This document shows positions 54,201 to 58,592 of a DNA stretch of 64,000 nt, piece by piece. The notes beneath the pieces are model-generated. The model was given only the letters and a program-made list of their open reading frames with translations. It ran no database searches and was not told the origin of the DNA. Position 1 is the first letter of the stretch. Each line of letters opens with the position of its first letter. The stretch is taken from positions 77,229,689-77,293,688 of the forward strand of contig CALNVZ010000174.1 of NCBI GenBank assembly GCA_940671915.1, given 5' to 3'. The position numbers were made by a program, and so were the translations under genes. Origin of the DNA: Paracentrotus lividus (taxonomy: Eukaryota; Echinodermata; Echinoidea; Camarodonta; Echinidae).

Positions 54201-55072
54201 TGAAAAGATAACATGTTAATATTCAGCACAACAAATCTATATTCATCTAGCTGATCTTTCAAAAATAATTTTTGAAAAGATTTGCTTGAGTAGATTTTTA
54301 ATTAAGGAAGGGAACATTAATTAGCAATGAAGAAATGTTATTCAGGTTACATGGACATAGATAATTAGTTTTTAAAATATAAGAACATGAAATAATTGCA
54401 TAAAATACCTAGTACATACAAACTATCTTCCATAAACATCCTTCCACAGTCCTTAGTTTAAAAATCTTACTTGCATACAGAGAACAAGAATATGCACTAT
54501 CTAAAATCAGTGGGATATCAGAACAACTTCCAGGTTTCTAAAATATTCTAATTACTCTGCAATACTTTACTGTTATAATCTACAGGAGCACAATGCTATA
54601 GTCATTGATTTGACTGTAATTGCCCGGTGCATATATCTGGAAAAAATTCAACTCTGGTATCATATTGAATTCTGTGAAAACCAAATTAGATCAATTGGCA
54701 AAAGCTTGAGCAAAGTCATTTTTTTTTAAATCCAAGAATTACAGTGATACAAATTTTGTTTGAACTTTCACTGATCTGTATCTCTAGTTCTTCTGCTTTT
54801 GAATGGTGACGTCAAAGGTTGGTCCCAGACGTAAATAATGTGTTGGTGTGACATTATGCTTCACTGCCACATTAGAGGGCCTTACCTTCAGATGACACAA
54901 ACTGGCCAATCACAGAGGTTCCTCCAAGCGTGTTCTCAGCAAAACCCACTTCAGAGACGATGAAGTTGTCTTCAATAACCGCTCCACAGGACACACACAC
55001 TGCATTGCCTCGGGCCTGGTCTGTGTCGATGTCACTACCTCCGCAGTTACTGCAAACCCTAGCCTTAGACAT
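6244..55072 (-). CDS. BRF1: BRF1, transcription factor IIIB 90 kDa subunit (whole coding span, 16 exons)
   Basis: BRF1 binds TBP and BDP1 to form TFIIIB, which recruits RNA polymerase III to tRNA, 5S and related genes in the nucleus. Using the intact (14-18 kb) copies of exons 6-9, the exons sum to 2226 nt with every splice phase consistent: 741 residues against 677 in human. Residues 1-40 form a TFIIB-type zinc ribbon (Cys7, Cys10, Cys26, Cys29). About 90-290 form the two cyclin-like repeats ([39 protein letters not shown]). About 480-580 is the TBP-binding Brf1 homology region ([34 protein letters not shown]). The C-terminus is acidic. The 26 kb intron 5 hosts an antisense BTBD6-type gene and a zinc-finger gene. 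Exons 6-9 also occur as a second, partly damaged copy. Confidence 0.95.
6300..7030. other. BRF1 intron 15, proximal part, nothing recognised
   Basis: AT-rich intron with homopolymer runs. The short minus-strand frame at 6666-6908 has no splice-site support or family resemblance. Confidence 0.4.
7035..7469. mobile_element. TTAA-flanked MITE (AGGGATGCAGTAACATTG family)
   Basis: TTAA (7031-7034 and 7470-7473) flank termini AGGGAT and ATCCCT. A related end in the other orientation is at about 52360-52567 (ATTCAATGTTACTGCATCCCT then TTAA). TTAA duplications with AGG-type termini fit Kolobok-like elements. No coding frame. Confidence 0.7.
7513..7893. mobile_element. Fold-back element of 15-16 bp TTTGGTCTAATT repeats, second copy
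   Basis: The left half (about 7520-7720) is a run of 15-16 bp units (TTTGTCTAATTNCCA type). The right half (about 7740-7885) carries their complements (TTAGACCAAATGG type). Same family as 3200-3735. Its right end lies within about 15 bp of the BRF1 exon 15 donor. Confidence 0.7.
7907..8129 (-). CDS. BRF1: BRF1 exon 15
   Basis: Acceptor TTTACACAG, donor AGAG|GTAGGT. Encodes [14 protein letters not shown], then [14 protein letters not shown], an acidic Asp/Glu/Tyr run and [20 protein letters not shown] and the acidic AQLMG region match the BRF1 C-terminus. A fold-back element ends about 10-15 bp beyond the donor. Confidence 0.92.
8549..9017. mobile_element. TTAA-flanked MITE (CTGGTGTATAGTTT termini)
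   Basis: TTAA at 8545-8548 and 9018-9021. Inverted termini CTGGTGTATAGTTT and AAACTATACACCAG. 469 bp, non-coding. A second copy, inverted, is at 34892-35827. The shared core includes GGGGACCCGTCACAGGTTAG and CGGCAGTTGGATTGCGC. Confidence 0.85.
9140..9439 (-). CDS. BRF1: BRF1 exon 14
   Basis: 300 nt exon, acceptor AATCCAACAG, donor AGAGAG|GTTGGT. Encodes [40 protein letters not shown] and a Pro/Thr-rich then Gly/Arg-rich tail. The Ax[16 protein letters not shown] motif is a BRF1 hallmark. Confidence 0.93.
9723..9832. repeat. Inverted repeat, about 30 bp arms
   Basis: TATTATAGTAACTTTGTCAT (from 9723) pairs with its near-complement ending at 9832 (ACCATTGATGGAAAAGTTAC). The loop is about 50 bp. 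Probably a MITE remnant in BRF1 intron 13. Confidence 0.6.
9991..10055 (-). CDS. BRF1: BRF1 exon 13
   Basis: Acceptor AACTTTAG, donor AAGAAG|GTGAGC. Encodes [20 protein letters not shown], the basic/charged linker before the KRK block. Phase fits exons 12 and 14. Confidence 0.88.
10306..10640 (-). mobile_element. tRNA-Asp-derived SINE
   Basis: On the minus strand a tRNA-like head (10640 to about 10566) has A box TAGTCTAGTGG, B box GGTTCGATTCC and an Asp-type GTC anticodon loop (CTGTCAA). A non-tRNA body follows (CCTTGAGCAAGGCATTG, GGTACCCAGTAGGATTGTG), then a 3' tail of ATC/ATT triplets. A sea urchin tRNA-like SINE (SURF1) is known; whether this is that family cannot be settled by reading. 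Confidence 0.8.
10767..10848 (-). CDS. BRF1: BRF1 exon 12
   Basis: Acceptor ATCTGATAG, donor GAAG|GTAAGT. Encodes [20 protein letters not shown] and EYMKLME, the (Y/F)ILNE.E...K..LWM.EN.EY signature of the Brf1 homology region. Confidence 0.93.
10995..12504. mobile_element. Array element with about 145 bp tandem units carrying TGACCTTTGACC (copy 1)
   Basis: Begins ACTAGATGAATCTTCGACCG with a small hairpin (GACCG..CGGTC) and ends in a strong hairpin (GCCTCCG/CGGAGGC around CACCACCTTCGGTG). Between lie about eight degenerate units containing CATGACCCAAGTTTGAAGTT, TTAAGTTATCGCGAGAACGA and TGACCTTTGACCTCATGACC. Short 5' hairpin, tandem core and 3' hairpin resemble non-autonomous Helentron/HINE elements; that class is an inference. 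It lies in BRF1 intron 11. A second copy is at 47429-48966. Confidence 0.75.
12807..12868 (-). CDS. BRF1: BRF1 exon 11 (start of Brf1 TBP-binding region)
   Basis: Acceptor ATTCTATAG, donor AGCA|GTAAGT. Encodes [20 protein letters not shown], matching the GELDLSGIDD.EI motif that opens the Brf1 TBP/BDP1-binding homology block. Confidence 0.93.
13103..13274. mobile_element. Short palindromic MITE (AGGTACCTTCCC termini)
   Basis: 172 bp. The first about 56 bp (AGGTACCTTCCCAAAAGTTA, then AAGCCGCGGC and GCTGCGTGAACGC) are repeated as the reverse complement at the end. Unique centre about 60 bp. In BRF1 intron 10. Confidence 0.85.
13693..14136 (-). CDS. BRF1: BRF1 exon 10 (variable linker)
   Basis: 444 nt exon, acceptor CTAATACCAG, donor AAAAGA|GTAAGA. 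Encodes the poorly conserved linker before the TBP-binding region: acidic/Ser-Thr-rich, with a Gly-Asp low-complexity run ([20 protein letters not shown]), then [17 protein letters not shown] and [18 protein letters not shown]. The LSLGLENII motif resembles the short hydrophobic segment seen here in other BRF1s. Phase is consistent with both neighbours. The exon is open on the + strand as well (13809-14222); that frame is a shadow. Confidence 0.88.
14285..14345 (+). repeat. G-rich tract
   Basis: G-run GGGGGGGTGGGGGTGGGG-like tract; low complexity only. Confidence 0.6.
14659..15108. mobile_element. TTAA-flanked MITE (AGGTAGTGTCATCC family), copy 1
   Basis: TTAA 14655-14658 and 15109-15112. 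Termini AGGTAGTGTCATCCTTTT and AAAAGGATGACACTACCT. 450 bp, non-coding, with an internal GTTCGCACCGTACGG motif. Kolobok-like by target site and AGG terminus. Confidence 0.85.
16282..16378 (-). CDS. BRF1: BRF1 exon 9, first copy
   Basis: Acceptor AATTTCAG, donor GCAG|GTGAGA. Encodes [18 protein letters not shown] and a charged helical stretch ([13 protein letters not shown]), the coiled segment after the cyclin core. Confidence 0.9.
17029..17155 (-). CDS. BRF1: BRF1 exon 8, first copy
   Basis: Acceptor GTGCCCAG, donor CACAG|GTATGC. Encodes [36 protein letters not shown], the end of the cyclin core, with the conserved LTIDEF.KIDLEEE.DPPS motif. Confidence 0.93.
17674..17767 (-). CDS. BRF1: BRF1 exon 7, first copy
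   Basis: Acceptor CTGTATAG, donor AAAAAG|GTATTA. Encodes [20 protein letters not shown] then [10 protein letters not shown], continuing the second cyclin repeat. Confidence 0.93.
18286..18435 (-). CDS. BRF1: BRF1 exon 6, first copy
   Basis: Acceptor TATACCAG, donor GCAG|GTATGT. Encodes [20 protein letters not shown] and [19 protein letters not shown], the second cyclin repeat. The [18 protein letters not shown] run is among the most conserved in TFIIB-family factors. Confidence 0.93.
18720..19167. mobile_element. Same MITE inside tandem block copy 2
   Basis: Copy of 14659-15108 with the same TTAA flanks (18716-18719, 19168-19171). It sits at the same position within the duplicated block, so it was copied with the block rather than inserted separately. 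Confidence 0.85.
20331..20425 (-). pseudogene. BRF1: BRF1 exon 9, second copy, frameshifted
   Basis: Copy of 16282-16378 at 95 nt instead of 97: two bases are missing in the AGTTCCCGT stretch, which breaks the frame. Splice sites are kept. Probably low-quality sequence rather than a real mutation. Confidence 0.75.
21070..21193 (-). pseudogene. BRF1: BRF1 exon 8, second copy, with three single-base losses
   Basis: Nearly identical to 17029-17155 but 124 nt instead of 127. Three single bases are missing (CTGCCTC to CTGCTC, GGTGGATC to GGTGATC, CTCCTCC to CTCTCC), so the frame shifts locally though the net change is in phase. Losses in short repeats, next to an N gap, look like poor sequence at a contig end. 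Confidence 0.75.
21411..21435. other. Assembly gap (25 N)
   Basis: Twenty-five Ns. Sequence to its left ends a near-identical repeat of 14405-17160. Sequence to its right is a diverged repeat of 17370-18440. It marks a contig join. Confidence 0.99.
21918..22011 (-). CDS. BRF1: BRF1 exon 7, second copy (intact)
   Basis: 94 nt, same phases as 17674-17767. Encodes [20 protein letters not shown] then [10 protein letters not shown]; one Ser-to-Asn change, the others silent. Intact splice sites. Lies just beyond the 25-N gap relative to exon 8 of this copy. Confidence 0.8.
22519..22800. mobile_element. MITE present only in tandem block copy 2
   Basis: Copy 1 reads GAAAGGGTTAAAGAAG. Copy 2 has about 282 extra bp between GGGTAAAA and GGGTTAAA, apparently an 8 bp target duplication. 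Ends TAGCACCTAGAGACTG and TTTAGGTGCTA are roughly complementary. An 8 bp duplication suggests hAT-type. Confidence 0.65.
22825..22974 (-). CDS. BRF1: BRF1 exon 6, second copy (intact)
   Basis: Same length (150 nt) and splice sites as 18286-18435. Encodes [20 protein letters not shown]..., [10 protein letters not shown]; the few substitutions are mostly silent. It is the copy nearest exon 5. Flanking introns differ from the other copy by many substitutions and insertions, as expected of a second allele. Confidence 0.8.
23570..23690 (-). mobile_element. tRNA-derived SINE head
   Basis: On the minus strand: TTGTCCAGTGG (A-box-like, one mismatch), then GGTTTGAAACCC (B-box-like), spaced as in a tRNA. 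Downstream body matches no known gene. Diverged. Confidence 0.5.
24484..24648. mobile_element. MITE with GGGGCGTTTCAT termini
   Basis: GGGGCGTTTCATCAAC at the left and CATGAAACGCCCC at the right, with inner complementary pieces around GACAAGT. About 165 bp. Its termini resemble those of the 1.04 kb units at 55.4-58.6 kb. Confidence 0.6.
25345..25761. mobile_element. AGGTAGTGTCATCC-family MITE, inverted diverged copy
   Basis: TTAA precedes AGGTAGAGTCATCC (25345). The right end GATGACACTACCT (to 25761) is followed by GTAA, a decayed TTAA. The interior is the reverse complement of 14659-15108. Confidence 0.75.
27269..27315 (+). repeat. C-run followed by (TC)n microsatellite
   Basis: About 17 Cs then about 14 TC dinucleotides with a few Cs. 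Simple repeat. Confidence 0.9.
28910..29016 (+). promoter_or_regulatory. BTBD6: BTBD6-type gene 5' leader with a 20-codon upstream ORF
   Basis: A strong acceptor (TCATTCTCTTGCAG, ending 28909) shows the leader is spliced to an unseen non-coding exon. An upstream ORF runs from ATG 28948 to TAA 29010. It is in frame with the main ATG (29017) but separated by TAA and TAG. Short leader ORFs commonly reduce main-frame translation; that effect here is inference. Confidence 0.55.
29017..29582 (+). CDS. BTBD6: BTBD6/BTBD3-type BTB-BACK-PHR protein, exon 1
   Basis: BTBD6/BTBD3 proteins are BTB adaptors for Cullin-3 ubiquitin ligases that act in neural development; Drosophila lute is the single invertebrate-type homologue. 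This exon encodes residues 1-188. A basic N-terminus ([20 protein letters not shown]) precedes a Ser/Thr/Gln-rich segment; the BTB domain starts near residue 118 ([20 protein letters not shown], then [20 protein letters not shown]). The ATG follows in-frame stops. Donor AA|GTGAGT at 29583. The gene lies antisense inside BRF1 intron 5. Invertebrates often have one gene for the BTBD3/BTBD6 pair; the position in BRF1 favours the BTBD6 name. Confidence 0.93.
29927..30959 (+). CDS. BTBD6: BTBD6/BTBD3-type protein, exon 2 (end of BTB, BACK, PHR)
   Basis: Acceptor TTTCCTTGCAG; the split Lys codon restores [15 protein letters not shown]. Continues with [19 protein letters not shown] and [20 protein letters not shown] (BACK), then [20 protein letters not shown] and [18 protein letters not shown] (PHR). 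It ends with [16 protein letters not shown], the signature C-terminus of BTBD3/BTBD6. TGA at 30957-30959. The two exons give 532 residues, close to BTBD3/BTBD6 length. Full-length and undamaged. Confidence 0.97.
31315..31320 (+). terminator. Candidate polyadenylation signal of the BTBD6-type gene
   Basis: AATAAA about 355 nt after the stop codon. It is the first such signal seen in the 3' region; cleavage site not determined. Confidence 0.4.
31587..31851. mobile_element. MITE with TGGCCCGAATTCACAAAG termini
   Basis: 265 bp. Left TGGCCCGAATTCACAAAGG, right CTTTGTGAATTCGGGCCA, with further complementary stretches (TTCTGCAAAA / TTTTGCAGAA). Repeated GGATCCAC/GTGGATTC inside. Target duplication not resolved. 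Confidence 0.85.
33575..33605 (+). repeat. (GA)n microsatellite
   Basis: GAGAGAAAGAGAGAGAGAGA-type run. Confidence 0.8.
33770..34015. repeat. Short degenerate tandem repeats with C-runs
   Basis: Four units of about 55-65 bp with the pattern ..CACAGGCTTTTGG..GAAGCC..(A/C)TCAAAAT..CCCCC: CAGGCTTTTGGAAGGGGAGCC-like, CCGGCTTTTCAAAAGAAGCC, TAGGCTTTTATAGGGAAGCC, CAGGTTTTTGG. No frame is conserved. Confidence 0.55.
34892..35827. mobile_element. CTGGTGTATAGTTT MITE, inverted copy, interrupted by a second MITE
   Basis: Reverse-complement copy of 8549-9017, with TTAA at 34888-34891 and 35828-35831. Split at 35277 by the TA-flanked element 35278-35744. Confidence 0.85.
35278..35744. mobile_element. 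Tc1/mariner-type MITE nested in the CTGGTGTATAGTTT MITE
   Basis: TA (35276-35277) and TA (35745-35746) flank termini CAGTCTGTGTCAAA and TTTGACACAGACTG, with more complementary sequence inside (TGGTACAG / CTGTACCA). 467 bp. The uninterrupted sister copy at 8549-9017 gives the empty site. The TA duplication points to Tc1/mariner. Confidence 0.85.
36928..37867. mobile_element. Long inverted-repeat element enclosing a CT-rich minisatellite
   Basis: Left end AAGCCCCGTTTTAATAGAC, right end GTCTGTTAAGATGGGGCTT. Sub-terminal motifs recur inside both arms (GCGTCTTAATAGA, ACGTCCGGACA, TTACCCTAGTA). The centre (about 37115-37600) is a tandem array of TTCTTATGTATTTCTTTG-containing units of 45-65 bp. Open + frames there are by-products of the repeat. 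Confidence 0.75.
39499..41013. mobile_element. 1.5 kb TTAA-flanked element (AGGTTTACTAAATTA termini)
   Basis: TTAA 39495-39498 and 41014-41017. Termini AGGTTTACTAAATTAG and TTAATTTAGTAAACCT. 1515 bp with no transposase-like frame, so a long non-autonomous Kolobok-like element. Confidence 0.8.
41054..42219. mobile_element. Fold-back element of GTCGGTCTCGTGGGC repeats
   Basis: The left arm (about 41075-41340) holds degenerate copies of GGCCCACGAGACCGAC. The right arm (about 41945-42205) holds about eleven copies of the complement GTCGGTCTCGTGGGC, spaced 16-30 bp. The outer ends also match (TATATAAGGGGTC.. / ..TACCCGTATATA). A unique centre of about 600 bp separates them. Same design as the TTTGGTCTAATT elements but a different unit. 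Confidence 0.8.
42281..42348 (+). repeat. 12 bp tandem repeat (TACAAGCTGTA)
   Basis: Six near-perfect units of TACAAGCTGTAT. Confidence 0.85.
43012..43500 (+). CDS. Intronless C2H2 zinc-finger protein
   Basis: 162 residues. Four canonical C2H2 fingers: [12 protein letters not shown].., [38 protein letters not shown] and [19 protein letters not shown], each CxxC-x12-H-x3/4-H. A fifth degenerate finger follows ([18 protein letters not shown]), with only one residue between its cysteines and no final His. Fingers without the TGEKP linker and no other domain: probably a DNA- or RNA-binding protein of unknown target. I chose the ATG at 43012 (A at -3, G at +4); there is no in-frame ATG just upstream. 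It lies antisense within BRF1 intron 5. It could be a young gene, a retrocopy or part of a mobile element. Confidence 0.75.
   Translation: MDPKSPNHLCDVCGKLLSSKFSVERHKNVMHSSDCKTVLTCELCNKVFTSKFNLKRHTDTQHKEQHFSCDRCGKGFSRRDNLLQHRNVHLKTVTFKCDICYKEFGVKSNFTRHLTCHKEQQFECECGSSFSSKSNLSRHQKRRGNNVAPESTSAVIPSLISV
44963..45010 (-). mobile_element. Fragment of the tRNA-Met-type SINE
   Basis: TTTATTTTGCCCC..TCGTGGGCC.GGCAGC.CTGAGCAGCG matches the 3' part of the SINE at 46535-46740. Confidence 0.5.
46535..46740 (-). mobile_element. tRNA-Met-type SINE
   Basis: On the minus strand: A box TGGCTCAGTGG, CAT anticodon loop (CCTCATAAT), B-box-like GGTTCGATCCC. A body of about 120 bp (GGGAGTTGCTGTACCCTG, CTGCTCAGTGGCTGCCTGGC) and an A/T-rich end follow. 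The tRNA head is nearly a full cloverleaf, but the attached body and the fragment at 44963 identify a SINE. Confidence 0.8.
46830..46915 (+). repeat. C-run and (CAAA)n/(CAA)n simple repeat
   Basis: CCCCCCCC then AAACAAAACAAAAAAC-type sequence. Confidence 0.8.
47429..48966. mobile_element. TGACCTTTGACC array element (copy 2)
   Basis: Same start (ACTAGATGAATCTTCGACCG) and same terminal hairpin as 10995-12504, with about nine units. Interrupted by a TA-flanked MITE at 48492-48690. The two copies agree unit by unit, so the array was mobilised as a whole. Confidence 0.8.
48492..48690. mobile_element. TA-flanked MITE rich in TTTTCGCG/CGCGAAAA
   Basis: TA (48490-48491) and TA (48691-48692). Termini CTGTATAAG and CTTATACAG. 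Inside are many TTCGCG/CGCGAA motifs in inverted arrangement. 199 bp. Copy 1 of the host array supplies the empty site (CATATGCATACATG). A decayed inverted copy is at 51748-51908. Confidence 0.8.
49003..49075 (-). CDS. BRF1: BRF1 exon 5
   Basis: Acceptor TTAATTTCAG, donor ATTG|GTAAGT. Encodes [18 protein letters not shown] and NVPAI, continuing exon 4 exactly as in vertebrate BRF1 (...[12 protein letters not shown]). The next exon (DPCLFIQRF) is 26 kb away on the minus strand; that intron contains the nested genes. Confidence 0.93.
49560..51311 (+). mobile_element. 5'-truncated CR1/Jockey-type non-LTR retrotransposon
   Basis: Carries reverse transcriptase motifs in order: [13 protein letters not shown], the [15 protein letters not shown] block, [34 protein letters not shown] and the catalytic LFADDSN. 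The C-terminal region ([21 protein letters not shown]) sits in another frame after a shift near 50420; a second local shift is near 49757. The stop is at 51058. A 3' UTR ends in TAAATAAATAAATAAATC-type repeats. The endonuclease half is missing. It is a dead copy in BRF1 intron 4. Confidence 0.85.
51561..51592 (-). CDS. BRF1: BRF1 exon 4 (32 nt micro-exon)
   Basis: A 32 nt exon with acceptor TTGCTCAG and donor CAG|GTAAGC encodes (D)[10 protein letters not shown], invariant in BRF1. Phase fits both neighbours. Confidence 0.9.
51748..51908. mobile_element. Decayed copy of the TTTTCGCG MITE
   Basis: Right part GTACGCGAAAATATTGGCTT is the complement of the left end of 48492-48690, and the interior is recognisably shared. 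The left end is degraded. Confidence 0.6.
52360..52567. mobile_element. AGGGATGCAGTAACATTG MITE, inverted partial copy
   Basis: Ends with ATTCAATGTTACTGCATCCCT followed by TTAA (52568-52571). The interior matches 7035-7200 in reverse. Its other end was not found. Confidence 0.6.
52858..53043. mobile_element. Short MITE (CAGAAACGTTGTTAG termini)
   Basis: GTCGCACAGAAACGTTGTTAG near 52860 is complementary to CTAACAACGTTTCTGTGCAGC near 53020-53040. About 185 bp. In BRF1 intron 3. Confidence 0.7.
53177..53341 (-). CDS. BRF1: BRF1 exon 3 (first cyclin repeat)
   Basis: Acceptor CTCTAG before GTAAGAGACAC, donor GAAG|GTACTC. Reads [34 protein letters not shown] and [14 protein letters not shown], matching the first TFIIB-type cyclin repeat of BRF1. 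Length 165 nt, phase conserved at both ends. Confidence 0.93.
54111..54188 (-). CDS. BRF1: BRF1 exon 2 (residues 63-88)
   Basis: Acceptor CCCTAAAG, donor CATG|GTAAAC. Encodes [18 protein letters not shown] then RTVTLQH, the conserved GKESR..TLQNG linker between the zinc ribbon and first cyclin fold of BRF1. Split Gly codons on both sides keep the frame. Confidence 0.9.
54886..55072 (-). CDS. BRF1: BRF1 exon 1 (residues 1-62, zinc ribbon)
   Basis: Start ATG at 55072. Begins [14 protein letters not shown] with the CxxC...CxxC zinc-ribbon pattern (Cys7, 10, 26, 29). The linker SEVGFAEN and IGQFVSSEG follow as in other BRF1 proteins. Donor GAAG|GTAAGG at 54885. A possible acceptor (TTTCTGACAG) at 55111-55110 suggests the 5' UTR is split, with a non-coding exon upstream. 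Confidence 0.95.
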
Positions 55073-55109
55073 AGCTGGTATGTCTGTTTAGTACTGATGA
55101 CTGAGGAAG

Positions 55110-55387
55110 CTGTCAGAAATGGAAGATGATATAAGTAGATCTATGAGCATGGTGGCTATTTTAAAAAGAGAGGACTTCAAGACATTAGAAGAGGTGAGAG
55201 GTGAGTGAGGTGAGTGAACAAGATCAGAATTTTGGGCACTTAGTCTTTATTCTATTCGGTTTGTTTCCAAGCAAATCTGGTGGATGCACAAAAAATATGC
55301 ATGTCCCGCGCATGTGACAGCTACATCTAGAACAGGTTGCAAAAATGCAAGTTTATTTTTTCGTCGACAACCCTGGCCTGGAATCCT
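55110..55387. other. BRF1 upstream region
   Basis: Probable first intron or promoter-proximal DNA of BRF1. No TATA or other core element could be assigned. Confidence 0.35.
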
Positions 55388-56427
55388 GGGGGGCGTTTCA
55401 CGAAACCATGGACAAGTTAGTCATATCTTTATCCGCCAACCACGTAGTTAGCTCCAATCTTACTAAGTCGGTTACACGAAGCTCTTCCAAGCTCGACAAT
55501 TTGTAATATCGATATTATCGGAGATGATGACATCGAGTAATAGCCTTAATCACAGTTTTGCTGATATTTAGACATTGTGGTTTAGCAAAATTTTCAATAT
55601 TATCGAAAATTGAAGTGATAAAATCGGTCAATAACAGTATGAAAACTCATAAAATTATGTTAAATTTAATATAAGTGTAATTAAAACGCACAATGTTCCT
55701 TACTGCATATATCTAGAAGTGTGTCAACTCATGAAATTAATAAAGACCACGTTCAGAACATGAGATGGGTACCCCAGCATCCGCTAATTTGATAGTTTCG
55801 TAAATCAGACTATAAAAAAAGTATGCTAGCTGAAAATGAGCCAGATTGAGATTTTCCTAAATTTTCTGTTTGCTGACACAAAAAAAATCAATAGTATGCA
55901 ATAGTAATTTTAAAAAAATATTCAAAATTACTTATTTTTGGGACTAATAGATCGATTTTAACTACCAACGTAGGTCTCTGCGGTCTCTTTATATAGCTTT
56001 TATGGTAGGCTAAATAATGCTTTGCAATTTACTCAATATTAATTTCTTGATCTGGATATAATTACTAGATATTATTTCTTTATGGATATAAAAAGCAATC
56101 AATTGTTAAAACCATTTATTTTCTCATATTAGACCAAAATCCTGAGGTTGTCCACATTTTGTATGAACAAAAATGAGAAAATGAAGCTTGTCGCCGGCAA
56201 ATACAATTCGCCCAAACATCGCTGCGTTCCATAAATTGCATTGAATTGACGTATCAGCGCTCCTCCCAAAGATATGACAGGTTCGGAGCTGTCATAAGTA
56301 TTTAGTCAGCTTGTTGTCCTCGATCTTGTCAGAGAGGCTTCGTGAACCCGCTTGTGGACAAGTTGTTCACTTATCTCCGATTTAGTCAAGAAGTTAGACT
56401 TATTGAGGTTTCGTGAAACGCCCCCCC
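55388..56427. mobile_element. 1.04 kb inverted-repeat element, tandem unit 1
   Basis: Starts GGGGCGTTTCACGAAACC and ends GGTTTCGTGAAACGCCCC. No coding frame. The AT-rich interior includes CGATATTATCGG and ACTAGATATTATTTC motifs. Confidence 0.8.
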
Positions 56428-56474
56428 TTATCTCCAACAACACACTGACAGATTAAGATGAAGAAGAATCCAGG

Positions 56475-57504
56475 GAGGCGTTTCACGAAACCATGGACAA
56501 GTTAGTCATATCTTTTATCCGCCAACCACGTAGTTAGCTCCAATCTTACTAAGTCGGTTACACGAAGCTCTTCCAAGCTAGACAACTTGTTAATATCGAT
56601 ATTATCGGAGATGATGTCGAGTAATAGCCTTAATCACGGTTTGCTGATATTTAGAAATTGTGGTTTAGCAAATTTTCAATATTTATCGAAAATTGAAGTG
56701 ATAAAATCGCGTCAATAACAGTATGGAAAACTCATAAAATTAGTTATAATTTATATAATGTGTATTAAAACGCACAATGTTCCTTACTGCATATATCTAG
56801 AAGGTGTCAATCATGAAATTAATAAGACCACGTCAGAACATGAGAATGGGTACCCCCGGATCCGCCTAATTTGATAGTTTCGTAAATCAGACTATAAAAA
56901 AAGTATGCTAGCTGAAAATGGAGCTAGATTGAGATTTTCCTAAATTTTCTGTTTGCTGACAAAAAAAAATCAATAGTGCATTAAGTAATTTTAAAAAAAT
57001 ATCTCAAAATTATTTTGGGACTAATAGATCGATTTAACTACCAACGTAGTCTCTGCGGGTCGCTTTATATAGGCTTTCATGGTAGGCTAAATAATGCTTT
57101 TGCATTTACTCAAATATTATTTCTTGATTGGATATATACTAGATATTATTTCTTTATTGGATATAAAAAGCAATCAATTGTTAACAACCATTTATTTTCT
57201 GCATATTAGACCAAAATCCTGAGGTTGTCACATTTGTATGAACAAAAATGAGAAAATCGAGCTTGTCGCGGCAAATACAATTCGCCCAAACCGATCGTTG
57301 CCATAAATTGCGTTTGATTGACGTATCCAGCGCTCTCCAAAAGATATTACAGGTTCGGAGCTGTCATAAGATATTTAGTCAGCTGTGTTGTCCTCGATCT
57401 TGTCAGAGAGGGCTTCGTGGAACCCGCTTGTGGACAAGTTGTTCACTATCTCCGATTTAGTCAAGAAGTTAGACTTATGACGGTTTCGTGAAACGCCCCC
57501 CCCC
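56475..57504. mobile_element. 1.04 kb inverted-repeat element, tandem unit 2
   Basis: Same element, about 95 percent alike with many single-base indels. Separated from units 1 and 3 by related spacers of about 47 bp (TATCTCCAACAACAC.., AAGATGAAGAAG..ATCCAGG). Confidence 0.8.
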
Positions 57505-57550
57505 CTATCTCCAACAACACTGACAGCATTAAGATGAAGAAGGATATCCA

Positions 57551-58592
57551 GGAGGCGTTTCACGAAAACCATGATGACAAGTTAGTCATATCTTTATCCG
57601 CCAACCACGTAGTTAGTGCTCCAATCTTACTAAGTCGGTTACACGAAAGCTCTTCCAAGCTAGACAAACTTGTAATATCGATATTATCGGAGATGAGCCT
57701 CGAGTAATAGCCTTAATCACGGTTTTGCTGATATTTAGAAATGTGGTTTAGCAAACAATTTTCAATATTATCGACAAAGGTTGAAGGATTAAAATCGGTC
57801 AATAACAGTATGAAAACTCATAAAATTATGTATAATTTATATAATGTGTATTAAAATGCACAATGTTCCTTACTGCATATATTTAGAAGGGTCAATCATG
57901 AAATTAATAAGACCACGTCAGAACATGAGATGGGTACCCCCGGATGCGCTAATTTGATAGTTTCGTAAATCAGACTATAAAAAAGTATGCTAGCTGAAAA
58001 TGGAGCTAGATTGAGGTTTTTCCTAAATTTTCTGTTTGCTGACAAAAAGAAATCAATAGTGCATTATAATTTAAAAAATAAATCTATTCAAAATTACTTA
58101 TTTTGGGACTAATAGATCGATATTAACTACCAACGTAGTCTCTGCGGGTCGCTTTATATAGCTTTACGGTACGCTAAATAGTGCTTTTGCAATTTACTAA
58201 ATATTATTTCTTGATTGGATATATAACTAGATATTATTTCTTTATTGGATATAAAAAGCACTCGATTGTTAACAACCATTTATTTTCTGCATATTAGACC
58301 AAAATCCTGAGGTTGTCACATTTTGTATGAACAAAAATGAGAAAATCGAGATTGTCACGGCAAATACAATTTGCCCAAACCGATCGCTTGCGATAAATTG
58401 CATTTGATTGACGTATCAGCGCTCTCCAAAAGATATGACAGGTTCGGAGCTGTCATAAGTATATTTAGTCAGCTTGTGTTGTCCTCGATCTTGTCAGAGA
58501 GGGCTTCGTGGAACCCGCTTGTGGACAAGTTGTTCACTATCTCCGATTTAGTCAAGAAGTTAGACTTATGACGGTTTCGTGAAACGCCCCCC
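57551..58592. mobile_element. 1.04 kb inverted-repeat element, tandem unit 3
   Basis: Third copy, same termini, followed by unrelated sequence (AGATGACTGTGAG). Confidence 0.8.
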
